The notes under the pieces: generated by a model
Database searches by the model: none
The model's input: only the letters and a program-made list of their open reading frames with translations
What the model was told of the DNA's origin: nothing
Assembly (NCBI GenBank): GCA_023386155.1
Contig: JAEWKH010000011.1
Coordinates: 17,384 to 81,383, forward strand
Length of the DNA: 64,000 bases
Source of the DNA: Pseudomonadota bacterium
GTDB lineage: Bacteria; Pseudomonadota; Alphaproteobacteria; Rhizobiales; Beijerinckiaceae
Direction: 5' to 3'
Part shown: piece by piece, positions 17,835 to 26,276 of the stretch
Layout: each line of letters opens with the position of its first letter
Position numbering within the stretch: position 1 is the first letter of the stretch
Position numbers and translations under genes: made by a program

Positions 17835-18011
17835 GGAATCCTCAAGTAGCGTGGTCAGGGCGTTACGGACGGAATAGCAATGGTGGTAGTCGCCACGAAC
17901 TCCAGCGTCAATTTCCCGAGGGGCATTCGCGCGAGGCGAGTGGCAGTTCATCTCAGGATTGCATAATGATACATTATTTAGTAACAGCGAGTTTTCAAAG
18001 TGGGGCAAGTT

Positions 18012-19805
18012 ATGACCAGCACACCCGACAGCACCCTCGCGGCACTCGCCGATGGCTCCTATCTCTCAGTGTGGACCTCGGCTTCAAATGCGATCTTGGG
18101 CCAGATCAGCAACTCCCGAACGTCGGCGAAAGGTTCGGTTTTTTCCGTTGCCCCCGCTAAGGGAGCGACAGCGTCGCATCTCTCGGCGACAGAGTTGAGC
18201 GATGGACGCTTCGTTGTCGTTTGGGAAGAAACCGACGGTTCGGGCAAGCACACGATCCAGGCCCGCCTGTTCGGGCACGATACGGTGCCGGTTTCGAATG
18301 TCTTCGAAATCGGGGCGAGTGGCGGAAACCGGACTTCCCCGAACGTCATCGCAGACCGTTCGGGCGGCTTCTCAGTCATTGCTACCGATGGCGCTAGCGT
18401 GACGAGAGTCAGCGTCAATGCTGCCGGAGTGCACTCCGCTCCGAAAGTCCTGCTTGACGAGGGATTCAATCCGTCCGTTGCGCTTTTGCGGGATGGCAGC
18501 GTCATAACGGTCGCAGCTGCTGCGGCTGACGGCGGGGGCCACGAGATTGTCGGCGTCGCGCAAGGATCCGATGGCCAGATCACGATGTCGAAGATACTCG
18601 CCATCCGAATGGAACCGTGGATCCCTCATCCGACGGTAGCCGGACTTGACGGTGGCGCGTTCGTCGTGTCGTGGGAAGGCGAGATGAATGGGAAGCAGAG
18701 CGCTATTTTCCAGAGTTATCGGAGCGGCGGCATCATTATCGGCACCGCGTCCAACTTCACCCCGCCTTCAGCAGACTTAGCGTTCCATCAACCATCCGTA
18801 CAAGCATTGCCAGGCGGCGGTTACGCCTTCGCTTTCACCTATGGAACGGCAGGAAGCAAGGATCTGTTCTTGGGCTTCGCCCGGAACGAGTACTCTTCGC
18901 TAAGCGCGGATCAGGTCGATGCAGGAGCTTTAGGCAGTCAGATCGATCCTTCTCTCGCTGTGTTGCGGGACGGTCGTCACGTCCTCACATGGATCGAGCA
19001 GAGTAGTTCCGGACCTTCACTAAGATCTCTGGTTCTGGATGAGCGCACGAACGCCGTCAGCGTCACCGGTACCGAGGCAAATGACGATTATGTTGGAACG
19101 AGGTACGACGACACATTGATCGGCGGCGGCGGCGACGACTATCTCGATGGCAACGGCGGCAGCGATATCCTCGATGGAGGAGCTGGCGCTGACACGATGG
19201 TCGGCGGTGACGATTTCGCCTCTCGCAACAACACGACATATTTTGTCGATAACGTTCTCGATCAATGCATCGAAACATGGAGTGGCGGCACTGACAGGAT
19301 CGTAGCATCCGTCAATTGGACACTCGGAAATCACATCGAAAACCTGACTGCCGCTGGATCCGATGGGCTCGCCCTCAGCGGCAACAGCTTGGCGAATACC
19401 ATCGTCGGAAACAGCGGCAACAACCGCATCACGGGCGGAGCCGGCTCAGATACGCTCAGCGGCGGCGACGGGAGTGATGCTTTCGTGTTCAACACCAAGC
19501 CGAACAAGAACACCAACCTGGACAAGATCACGGATTTCAACGTGAAGGCGGATTCGATCTGGCTCGACAACAAGGTGTTCACGAAACTCGGCAAAAAAGG
19601 CTCCGAGACCAGCCCCGCCAAGCTCAACAAGGCGTTCTTTACCGTCGGCAGCAAGGCCAAGGACAAGAACGACTACCTTGTCTACGACAAGAAGAAGGGC
19701 ATCCTCTATTATGATGCTGACGGCTCGGGCAAGGGCAAGGCCGTGGAGATCGCCAGCCTGAAGAAGGGGCTCAAAATGACGGCAGCCGATTTCTTCGTTG
19801 TCTGA
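18012..19805 (+). CDS. Secreted RTX calcium-binding protein with an N-terminal seven-fold repeat
   Basis: About 597 residues from ATG 18012; a GTG at 18000 is possible. Residues 1-345 hold seven degenerate units with a Leu/x-Asp/Gly-Gly-(x)-aromatic-Val-x-x-Trp pattern, centred near residues 14, 64, 118, 161, 213, 268 and 320, about 51 residues apart, which suggests a beta-propeller. RTX nonapeptides of the GGxGxDxLx type lie at about 369-400 and 469-490. The C-terminus ends in DFFVV, as in type I secreted proteins. No signal peptide is present. Base composition is less GC-rich than its neighbours and no secretion genes are adjacent. No enzymatic domain is recognised; surface or matrix roles are possible. 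Confidence 0.85.
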   Translation: MTSTPDSTLAALADGSYLSVWTSASNAILGQISNSRTSAKGSVFSVAPAKGATASHLSATELSDGRFVVVWEETDGSGKHTIQARLFGHDTVPVSNVFEIGASGGNRTSPNVIADRSGGFSVIATDGASVTRVSVNAAGVHSAPKVLLDEGFNPSVALLRDGSVITVAAAAADGGGHEIVGVAQGSDGQITMSKILAIRMEPWIPHPTVAGLDGGAFVVSWEGEMNGKQSAIFQSYRSGGIIIGTASNFTPPSADLAFHQPSVQALPGGGYAFAFTYGTAGSKDLFLGFARNEYSSLSADQVDAGALGSQIDPSLAVLRDGRHVLTWIEQSSSGPSLRSLVLDERTNAVSVTGTEANDDYVGTRYDDTLIGGGGDDYLDGNGGSDILDGGAGADTMVGGDDFASRNNTTYFVDNVLDQCIETWSGGTDRIVASVNWTLGNHIENLTAAGSDGLALSGNSLANTIVGNSGNNRITGGAGSDTLSGGDGSDAFVFNTKPNKNTNLDKITDFNVKADSIWLDNKVFTKLGKKGSETSPAKLNKAFFTVGSKAKDKNDYLVYDKKKGILYYDADGSGKGKAVEIASLKKGLKMTAADFFVV

Positions 19806-19819
19806 CAGGTCGCCATGAC

Positions 19820-19855
19820 GGCGCGGGCAGGGGGTGAATGGCTCTTGCCCGCGCC
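19820..19855. terminator. Hairpin between the RTX gene and apaG
   Basis: GGCGCGGGCA and TGCCCGCGCC form a perfect ten-pair stem with a 16-base loop between convergent genes. There is no T tract, so termination is plausible but unproven. Confidence 0.45.
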
Positions 19856-19867
19856 TGGATCGTGAGT

Positions 19868-20260
19868 TTAATGCAGCACGCGGTTGCTTCGCGGGATATC
19901 CAACGAGAAGGCGGGGATCTCGGCGTCGAAGGTCTCGCCGGTGGCGGTCTCCATCAGATAGGTGCCCTGCATGGTGCCGCTCGGCGTCGGCAGGGGGCAG
20001 CCGCTCGTATAGCTGAAGCTCTCGCCGGGGCCGAGCACGGGCTCCTCTCCGACCACGCCTGCGCCACGCACCTCCTGGACCTGGCCATGCTCGTCGGTGA
20101 TCCGCCAATGACGGGCGCGGAGCTGGACCCTCTCCAGGCCCATGTTGATGATCTCGACCGTATAGGCGAAGAAGTAGCGGCCCTGCTCGGGGGAGGATTC
20201 TTCAGGCAGGTAGCGGGGCGTTACCGTCACAGAGATGCCGCGGGTCACAGCCTTGTACAT
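19868..20260 (-). CDS. apaG: ApaG domain protein
   Basis: 130 residues, the family's normal length. Sequence features are the fibronectin-like ApaG fold: VTVTPRYLPEES, FFAYTVEIINMG, ARHWRITDEHGQVQEVRGAGVVGEEP and LPTPSGTMQGTYLM. ApaG proteins bind nucleotides or pyrophosphate-like ligands; in Salmonella it is linked to Co2+ resistance, and related domains occur in F-box proteins. The exact function is unsettled. It is transcribed away from the dCTP deaminase gene. Confidence 0.95.
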   Translation of the reverse strand: MYKAVTRGISVTVTPRYLPEESSPEQGRYFFAYTVEIINMGLERVQLRARHWRITDEHGQVQEVRGAGVVGEEPVLGPGESFSYTSGCPLPTPSGTMQGTYLMETATGETFDAEIPAFSLDIPRSNRVLH

Positions 20261-20467
20261 GTGCCTGCCTCACGCCGGTCGAAGAGCTCCATGGGCCTCT
20301 GGTACGGCGGCGACCGAGCCCCGTCAATCGACAGGGGCGGGAAGGATCGGGCGTTTGCGGACGGAATATCCCCAAGCTGCCGAAAGCGATTGAGAATTCC
20401 GTAACAACCCTTACAGATACTGCCGGGCTCAACACTGGAATGAGGGCCAAGCCCTCGGAAGACGGAT

Positions 20468-21559
20468 ATGGTTGCGTTGAAGGACGGGATCCAATCGGCT
20501 GATGCCATCATGCGCCTTGCCGAGGCAGGGGCGATCAAACCCGAGACGCCCTTCGCGTCCGATCAGATCCAGCCGGCGAGCCTCGATCTGAGGCTCGGGC
20601 GCCGGGCCTACCGGGTCCGGGCGAGCTTCCTGCCCGGGCGCAACCACACGGTGCAGGACCGGCTCGACCAGCTGAGCTTCCACGAGATCGACCTGAGCCG
20701 CGGCGCCATCCTGGAAACGGGTAGCGTCTATATCGCCGAGCTGCAGGAGGAACTGGCCCTGCCGGAGGACCTCTCGGCCGCCGCGAACCCCAAGAGCTCC
20801 ACCGGCCGGATCGACGTCTTCACCCGGGTCATCACCGACCGGAGCCAGGAATTCGACACGATCGGAGCCGGCTATCGCGGGCGCCTCTATGCCGAGATCT
20901 CGCCGCGCACCTTCCCTGTGCTGGTCCGGACCGGCACGCGCCTGTCGCAGCTGCGCCTGCGCAAGGGCGACGTGCGCCTGTCCGACGCCGAGCTCCTGGC
21001 CGTTCACAAGCGCGAGCGGGTCGTGACCTCGACCGAGCCGTCCATTCAGGACGGCGTCGCCGTGAGTGTCGACCTCGCAGGCTTCGGTCCCGACAACCTG
21101 ATCGGCTACCGGGCCAAGCGCCATACGGGCCTCGTCGACGTGGACAAGCCCGGCTCCTGCCGTGTCGCGGATTTCTGGGAGCCGCTCTATGCGGATGCCA
21201 GCCGTACCCTGATCCTGGATCCCGGCCAGTTCTACATCCTCGCCTCCAAGGAGGCGGTCCATGTGCCGCCGGATTACGCCGCCGAGATGGTGCCCTTCGA
21301 TCCCCTCGTGGGCGAGTTCCGGGTGCATTACGCCGGCTTCTTCGATCCGGGCTTCGGCCATGCCGAAGCCGGAGGGGAAGGGGCCCGGGCGGTGCTCGAG
21401 GTGCGCTCCCGCGACGTCCCCTTCATCCTCGAGGACGGGCAGATCGTAGGCCGCCTCGTCTACGAGCGCATGGCCGAGCGCCCCAGGGTGCTCTACGGCG
21501 CGGGCGCCGGCTCGAACTACCAGGCACAGGGCCTGAAGCTGTCCAAGCATTTCCGCTGA
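20468..21559 (+). CDS. 2'-deoxycytidine 5'-triphosphate deaminase, double-domain (DCD_N) type
   Basis: 363 residues, about twice the length of a classical Dcd. The N-terminal half has dUTPase-like motifs: PASLDLRLGRRAYRVRASFLPG, NPKSSTGRIDVFTRV and GYRGRLYAEISPRTFPV. The C-terminal half repeats the fold around VPPDYAAEMVPFDPLVGEFRVHYAGFFDPGFG. This tandem form is characteristic of alphaproteobacteria and should deaminate dCTP for dUMP supply, forming trimers of double domains. It stands alone between apaG and a tRNA gene. The family is clear; substrate specificity is inferred. Confidence 0.88.
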   Translation: MVALKDGIQSADAIMRLAEAGAIKPETPFASDQIQPASLDLRLGRRAYRVRASFLPGRNHTVQDRLDQLSFHEIDLSRGAILETGSVYIAELQEELALPEDLSAAANPKSSTGRIDVFTRVITDRSQEFDTIGAGYRGRLYAEISPRTFPVLVRTGTRLSQLRLRKGDVRLSDAELLAVHKRERVVTSTEPSIQDGVAVSVDLAGFGPDNLIGYRAKRHTGLVDVDKPGSCRVADFWEPLYADASRTLILDPGQFYILASKEAVHVPPDYAAEMVPFDPLVGEFRVHYAGFFDPGFGHAEAGGEGARAVLEVRSRDVPFILEDGQIVGRLVYERMAERPRVLYGAGAGSNYQAQGLKLSKHFR

Positions 21560-21614
21560 TCCGGCAAAGCCCCTCTTGCCGGATCGCTGAAAGGCCGGAT
21601 ATGAATAGGAGAGC

Positions 21615-21689
21615 GCGGGCGTAGTTCAGAGGTAGAACGTCAGCTTCCCAAGCTGAATGTCGTGGGTTCGATTCCCATCGCCCGCTCCA
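21615..21689 (+). tRNA. tRNA-Gly (anticodon CCC)
   Basis: A complete cloverleaf: acceptor GCGGGCG pairs with CGCCCGC, the anticodon arm is TCAGC-TTCCCAA-GCTGA with anticodon CCC, and the T arm is GTGGG-TTCGATT-CCCAT. The CCA end is encoded. It reads GGG glycine codons. It lies 55 bases after the dCTP deaminase gene. Confidence 0.95.
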
Positions 21690-22055
21690 ACTAACTCATT
21701 GGTAAATAAAACTTTTCGGCGTTGTGTCACGCGCTTGGCGTTCCCCGGGCCATGTCACGTTTTCTCTTGGCCGTTCAGGCCGCTTTTCGCCGTGCGGTCG
21801 GGAGCGGTGCTTTGTCCGCTCCCGGGCAGTCCTCCCCCAGCCTCGTCCTGAAGCCTCACGTCCTCAGCACGGGATTGAAAAAGCTATAGCATCGGACGTG
21901 AAAAGTGGACCCACTTTTGGGGTTGAATCCGATGCTCCACTCTTTGGAGAGCGCATCGTTGAGTGCGAAAAGCCGGGTCCACTTTTTCGCACGATACGCT
22001 AACGCTGCCCGGAGCGCTTCAGAGAGCCGCTCGGGGCGAGCGTTGCGCGCCCTGC
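21690..22055. other. Intergenic region after tRNA-Gly
   Basis: 366 bases. The first half is featureless. Positions 21888-22000 hold a complete composite palindromic element. No integrase or att-like direct repeat of the tRNA 3' end was seen, although the catabolic island begins here. Confidence 0.55.
21888..22000. repeat. Dispersed composite two-palindrome element, copy C
   Basis: Palindrome 1 (21888-21936, 49 bases) runs from AGCATCGGAC to ATCCGATGCT with an AAAAGTGG...CCACTTTT core. A 14-base spacer ends TCTTTGGAGA. Palindrome 2 (21951-22000) runs from GCGCATCGTT to ACGATACGCT. It has the same orientation and spacing as copy D at 50.0 kb. Confidence 0.88.
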
Positions 22056-23078
22056 TCACACTGTGGCGATCGGGGTCGCTGGCGATCCCACGGCGCCGGG
22101 AAGTCTCAGAGGGGGGGCCGTAAGGAGGAAGCTCCAGCGCCCGTTGGCGCGAAGCCAGCGGGCCAGATCGGCGAAGTACCAGAGTTCTCCCAGATGGACG
22201 CCCAGTTTGAACAGGCAGTGGTTGTGCAAGGGAAGGCCGGGATAACTCTCCCCGGGGCCGGGCTTGGCCGGGTAAGCCTCCACGGCGAAGTTGTCGGCGC
22301 AGATCGCGACGATCCCTGAATCGGTGATCCAGTTGAGCAGCCGCTCGTCGCGGCCGTCCAGCACAGCGCAGGACGTCAGCAGGCGTTGCCCGTCGGGCTT
22401 CTTGCCCATTTCGAGGATGAGATCCGCGAAGCCCGTGTAGAGGCACAGAAAGTCGCCGGGCTCCACGGGAGAGCGCTGCTCGTCGAGAATGCGCATCAGC
22501 TCGTCATAGCCGACAATGGCGCGGTCGCGTCCATGGCGGGCTTCCAGATCGACCAGGACGCCGCGCCCCTGAACGCCGCTGGTGGCGAGATGCTCGATGC
22601 CGAGAGCCTTGGCGCCGGAAGCCTCCGCCGCGTCGTCCGGCCCGACGATGTCGATGCCGCCGCGGTAGCCGTTGTAGTAGACCTTCTCGACCATCCCGTC
22701 GCCATCGGCATCGAAGAGTTGGCCCACATGGCTCAGGCCGTCCCATTGCGTGGAGTACTGGGTGTAGAGCAGCACCGCATCGTCGGACACGATGTCCGAG
22801 AAGCAGCCACAGACATTGCTGAGGCGGAAGTTGTAGTTGTGACCCGGCCCGCGCCGCTCATGAAAGAAGCGCGGCTCCTTGCGGAACTCGAACAGCGCGT
22901 TGCCGCCCGGATAGTCGAGCGGCAGGCTCAGGGTGAAGGTCTGGCCATGGGTGACCTCGTGGATGGCACGCAGGCGACGCTCGGGCGTCAGGAGGTTCAT
23001 GCGTCCGATTTGGTCATCGGGCCCGAAGTCGCCCCAGTTGGAGCCTTCAGGCCGCCGAACCCAGCGCTTCTCCGTCAT
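22056..23078 (-). CDS. Cyclase family protein (PF04199, kynurenine-formamidase-like hydrolase)
   Basis: 340 residues from ATG 23078, with AAGGAGG six bases upstream. The family's metal-binding region reads YSTQWDGLSHVG near residue 100, a variant of the His-x-Gly-Thr-His-x-Asp signature found in a large bacterial branch. Later blocks include GVQGRGVLVDLEARHG and GDFLCLYTGFADL. Members hydrolyse amide, ester or strained-ring carbonyl bonds. It is the last gene of a nine-gene leftward catabolic operon, so opening of a cyclic ketone or lactone intermediate is a reasonable guess. The substrate is unknown. Confidence 0.82.
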   Translation of the reverse strand: MTEKRWVRRPEGSNWGDFGPDDQIGRMNLLTPERRLRAIHEVTHGQTFTLSLPLDYPGGNALFEFRKEPRFFHERRGPGHNYNFRLSNVCGCFSDIVSDDAVLLYTQYSTQWDGLSHVGQLFDADGDGMVEKVYYNGYRGGIDIVGPDDAAEASGAKALGIEHLATSGVQGRGVLVDLEARHGRDRAIVGYDELMRILDEQRSPVEPGDFLCLYTGFADLILEMGKKPDGQRLLTSCAVLDGRDERLLNWITDSGIVAICADNFAVEAYPAKPGPGESYPGLPLHNHCLFKLGVHLGELWYFADLARWLRANGRWSFLLTAPPLRLPGAVGSPATPIATV

Positions 23079-23104
23079 GGAATCCTCCTTGCTTCTGACT
23101 TCGA

Positions 23105-24226
23105 TTATCGAGCGGCGGATGCCGCCTGCATGCCGCGCGTGGGCGGCAGGATGCTTTTGGCCGCGAGGCTGCGGAACAGTTCGCGAAACATGTCCTCGGT
23201 ATCGATGCACTCGCCGAATCCGGCCTGCCTGAGCTTGATGGTGCTCACCAGCGCAGGGGGCGGCCTGTGCCTGGCTCCATAAGCGAAGGTGAAATCCGCA
23301 TAATGGTGCGATTCCCCGAGCAGCGCCGGAAGCGGGATGGGCCTGAGGCGGTATCGCTCGACGACACGGTCCCAGGTCTGAGCCTTCGTGGGGAGGAAAT
23401 CGCCCATGGAGCGCGGCTCATCCGGTCCAAGCTCGACGCCGAGCTCGTCGGCGATGGCCGGCCACACGTTCTGCCACACGAACACATCGCCGTTGGTGAT
23501 GTTGAAGGTCTCGTTGCGTGCGCCTGGCGCCTCGGCCGCCCACGCGAGGGCCTTCGCCATCAGGCGGGCGTCGACGGCTTCGAGCACGTAAGCCGGCCCG
23601 CCCGGATAGGAGAAAGGCCGGCCTTCTGCCCGGCAGATCGCCGCATAGGCCCCGAGGACGGGAGCGATATTCATCGCGACGCCGACCACGTCGCCGAACA
23701 CCACCTGCGGACGGAAGATCGTCATGCCGAAGCCGTGCTTCGCCGATGCCTCCCGCAGGTGATCCTCCTGGAGCCAGTAAAAGTTCTCGTGCGGGTCGCG
23801 CGGCCAGCGTTCGCGGGCGGGAACGGCGATGCGATGGATGTGGACGCCATAGGCCTTCGTTCCTTGCAGAAGGCTCACATGCCGCAGGCTGCCTCGTTCG
23901 CTCAGCGGCTCGAGAAGGTTGCGCAGCATGGCGAGATTGGTGCCCATCTGCTCCGGATCGCGCCAGCCGTCCACCAAGCCGGGCTTCTCATACAGAGCCG
24001 TATAGACGAGATGGGTAACGTCCGGCATCGCCGCAACGGCGGCGCGGCAGGCGTCGGCGTCACGCAGATCGAGCGGGACGTGCTGGCGGGCACGACCCGG
24101 CGGGATCTCCGGACGGCGGCGGGAGAGGGCGATGGTGGTCCAGTCATCGAGTCCGGTGAAATGCTCCGTAGCGGCGTGGCCGACGACACCCGAGGCTCCA
24201 GCGATGAGAACGGTTTTCGCCGCCAT
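23105..24226 (-). CDS. Extended SDR, PRISE-like enone/5-beta-reductase family
   Basis: 373 residues. An N-terminal nucleotide-binding motif GASGVVGHAA is near residue 10. VYTALYEKPGLVDGWRDPEQMGTNLAMLRNLL and NFYWLQEDHL have the pattern of progesterone 5-beta-reductase/iridoid-synthase-like proteins, which reduce the C=C of alpha,beta-unsaturated carbonyls. The catalytic YxxxK spacing differs from classical SDRs, as expected for that family. The start is ATG 24226, eight bases beyond the upstream gene's stop. In this operon it suggests an enone intermediate, steroid- or terpenoid-like, but no substrate is proven. Confidence 0.75.
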   Translation of the reverse strand: MAAKTVLIAGASGVVGHAATEHFTGLDDWTTIALSRRRPEIPPGRARQHVPLDLRDADACRAAVAAMPDVTHLVYTALYEKPGLVDGWRDPEQMGTNLAMLRNLLEPLSERGSLRHVSLLQGTKAYGVHIHRIAVPARERWPRDPHENFYWLQEDHLREASAKHGFGMTIFRPQVVFGDVVGVAMNIAPVLGAYAAICRAEGRPFSYPGGPAYVLEAVDARLMAKALAWAAEAPGARNETFNITNGDVFVWQNVWPAIADELGVELGPDEPRSMGDFLPTKAQTWDRVVERYRLRPIPLPALLGESHHYADFTFAYGARHRPPPALVSTIKLRQAGFGECIDTEDMFRELFRSLAAKSILPPTRGMQAASAAR

Positions 24227-24234
24227 CGCGCCGC

Positions 24235-25395
24235 TCACTTCCTCTGGTCGAAACGACGGCCGACGAGCTCGGCTGCGATGTTGACCTTCTGGATGTCGAT
24301 GGCTCCGCCGGCGATGCCCCAGCCGAAGGAATCGCGCAGCCTGCGCTCCATGCCGTATTCCCTGGCATAGCCGTAGCCGCCCATGAGCTGCAGCGCGGTT
24401 GCCGTGACTTCGCGCGTGATCTCGTTGGCGTAGCACTTGGCAATGGAGGCCTCGCGCGCATTGGGCAAGCCTTGGTCGGCATTGGCGGCGGCGCGATGGA
24501 TCAGGAGGCGCGAGGCTTCGACCTTGATCGCCATTTCGGCCAGACGGATCTGCACCGCCTGAAAGTCAACAATCGGTTTGCCGAACTGCTTGCGCTCCTG
24601 AACATAGGCGGTCACGTGCTCGAGCGCTCCCGAAGCAACGCCAAGGGCCATGGTGGCGTTGCCCAGTCGTTCGATATTGAAGAGGCCCATGAGGCTGGAA
24701 AAACCGCCCGGCCCGACGAGGAGGTGCTCCCGCGGAACACGGACATTCTCGAAGGTCATGTCGGCAGATGGCACGCCCCGGAACCCCATGAGCTGCTCCT
24801 GCGGCCCGAAGGTGAGGCCTGGCGTGTCCCTGTCCACGAACACGGCCCCGATGCCCTTCGCACCCGGCGTGCCGTCGAACCGGCAGAACACCACATAGCC
24901 TTCCGAGTGGCCCGCGCCGGAGCACCAGCGCTTGGACCCGTCCAGGACGATCGTGTCGCCCTCGACGCGGGCGCGGGTGCGCAGATCCGTGAGCGCGGTC
25001 CCCGCATCGGGCTCGGACATGGAAATCGCCACCAGCATCTCGCCAGCCACGACCTTCGGCACCACCCTTTCGCGCAAGCCCGGATGGCCGAGGCGCTCGA
25101 CGATCCGCACAGGGCCGGCGCAGCACTCAAAGACCGGGAAGGCAACGCCGACGGAAACCTTCGCGAATTCTTCCATCACGAGAAAAGCGTCGAGATGCGA
25201 GAGCCCGAGGCCCCCGAGATCAGGATCGGCGTTGATGCCGAGAAAGCCCATTTCGGCATAGCGCTTCAGCCAGTCGTGCGGCACCGGATGCGACGTTTCC
25301 TCGATCTCGGAGGCGAGCTTCGGGAGCTCGTTCCGTGCGAAGCGGCGGGCGCTTTCCTGCAGGGCGCGCTGGTCCTCGGTGAGGCGGAAATCCAT
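24235..25395 (-). CDS. Acyl-CoA dehydrogenase
   Basis: 386 residues from ATG 25395, with AAGGAG upstream. FAD/acyl-CoA-binding blocks are visible: AISMSEPDAGTALTDLRTRA, DGSKRWCSGAGHSEGYVV, ERKQFGKPIVDFQAVQIRLAEMA and QLMGGYGYAREYGMERRLRD. At the usual catalytic-Glu site, where medium-chain enzymes have IYEGT, this protein reads GIAGGA. The base must therefore come from another helix, as in isovaleryl- or long-chain-type enzymes, or be altered. It should introduce an alpha,beta double bond into the CoA ester processed by this operon. Confidence 0.88.
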   Translation of the reverse strand: MDFRLTEDQRALQESARRFARNELPKLASEIEETSHPVPHDWLKRYAEMGFLGINADPDLGGLGLSHLDAFLVMEEFAKVSVGVAFPVFECCAGPVRIVERLGHPGLRERVVPKVVAGEMLVAISMSEPDAGTALTDLRTRARVEGDTIVLDGSKRWCSGAGHSEGYVVFCRFDGTPGAKGIGAVFVDRDTPGLTFGPQEQLMGFRGVPSADMTFENVRVPREHLLVGPGGFSSLMGLFNIERLGNATMALGVASGALEHVTAYVQERKQFGKPIVDFQAVQIRLAEMAIKVEASRLLIHRAAANADQGLPNAREASIAKCYANEITREVTATALQLMGGYGYAREYGMERRLRDSFGWGIAGGAIDIQKVNIAAELVGRRFDQRK

Positions 25396-25408
25396 GGCTC
25401 GTCTCTCC

Positions 25409-26272
25409 TTAGGCCGCGTATTCGAAAAGGCCGTTGTTGAACACCACGGCGTTGCGGGCGGGAACGCGGGCACGGAAGGCCGCCCGGCCCCGCTCCTCGC
25501 GCCAGATGTCGATGCTGATCGTCTCGCCCGGAAACACAGGCGCGGAGAAACGTCCCTCAAGCGCGACCACGCGCTCTGGCACATAATCGCAGAGAGCCGC
25601 CATGAGACCATGGCCAGCCACCCCACAGGTTGCCAGGCCGTGCAGGATCGGACGGTCGTATCCGGCCTTTTTCGCGAAGGCCGGATCGACATGCAGTGGG
25701 TTGAGATCGCCCGAGAGCCGGTAGATCAGGGCCATCTGGGAATGGGTCGGCATATCGATGGTCTGGTCGGGAGCGCGCTCCGGCACGGGATGAGGCACCC
25801 GGAGAATCTCGTTCTTGCCGCCGAATCCGCCGTCCCCACGGCAGAAGACCGTCTGGAGCAGGGTCGCCAGCTTCTCACCCGTCGCGGCATCGGAGATCAC
25901 ACGTTCCGCATAGACCAGGGCTCCCTTGCCCGGCCCTTTGTCGACAAGATCGACAATCCGGGTGCGCCCCACGACTTCCCCCTCGCGCGGCAATGGGCGG
26001 TGAAGGCGCATAGCCTGCTCGCCATGCACCACCTTGACCCAGTCGATTCCAGTATCGAGGTCGCGCATCCAGAAGCCCGGATAGGCCAGCACATTCGCCA
26101 TGGTCGGCACAGCCTTGAGCTTCGTCTCGTCGACGAATTGAAGCTGCCGCTCGGCGATGGGATCGATGCCGTAACCGGTCCCCAGGGCGTAGAGGATGCT
26201 GTCGCGCCATGCATAGGTCTGCCGGATCTCGGGAAACCGGAGCGAGAATAGCTTTTCAGGATCGATTGCCAT
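25409..26272 (-). CDS. MaoC-like enoyl-CoA hydratase (double hotdog)
   Basis: 287 residues from ATG 26272. It has an N-terminal degenerate hotdog and a C-terminal active hotdog carrying the hydratase-2 motif: LSGDLNPLHVDPAFAKKAGYDRPILHGLATCGVAGH, where Asp and His form the dyad. It resembles the hydratase half of peroxisomal multifunctional enzyme type 2. It should hydrate trans-2-enoyl-CoA to the (R)-3-hydroxyacyl-CoA. It lies four bases after an SDR of the matching dehydrogenase type. Confidence 0.9.
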   Translation of the reverse strand: MAIDPEKLFSLRFPEIRQTYAWRDSILYALGTGYGIDPIAERQLQFVDETKLKAVPTMANVLAYPGFWMRDLDTGIDWVKVVHGEQAMRLHRPLPREGEVVGRTRIVDLVDKGPGKGALVYAERVISDAATGEKLATLLQTVFCRGDGGFGGKNEILRVPHPVPERAPDQTIDMPTHSQMALIYRLSGDLNPLHVDPAFAKKAGYDRPILHGLATCGVAGHGLMAALCDYVPERVVALEGRFSAPVFPGETISIDIWREERGRAAFRARVPARNAVVFNNGLFEYAA

Positions 26273-26276
26273 GGCT

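Noticed and set aside
17966..18160. A short frame beginning MIHYLVTASFQSG upstream of the RTX gene, considered as a frameshifted N-terminus.
   Set aside because: The RTX frame already begins with a complete first repeat unit, and the upstream frame adds no family-like sequence.
19081..19480. Short direct repeats in DNA within the RTX gene, considered as a repeat array or CRISPR.
   Set aside because: They follow codon phase and encode RTX nonapeptides; there are no unique spacers of constant length.
21615..22055. tRNA-Gly as an integration site for the 22-43 kb island.
   Set aside because: No integrase gene and no direct repeat of the tRNA 3' end were seen at the other side of the island, and the operons have normal host-like composition.
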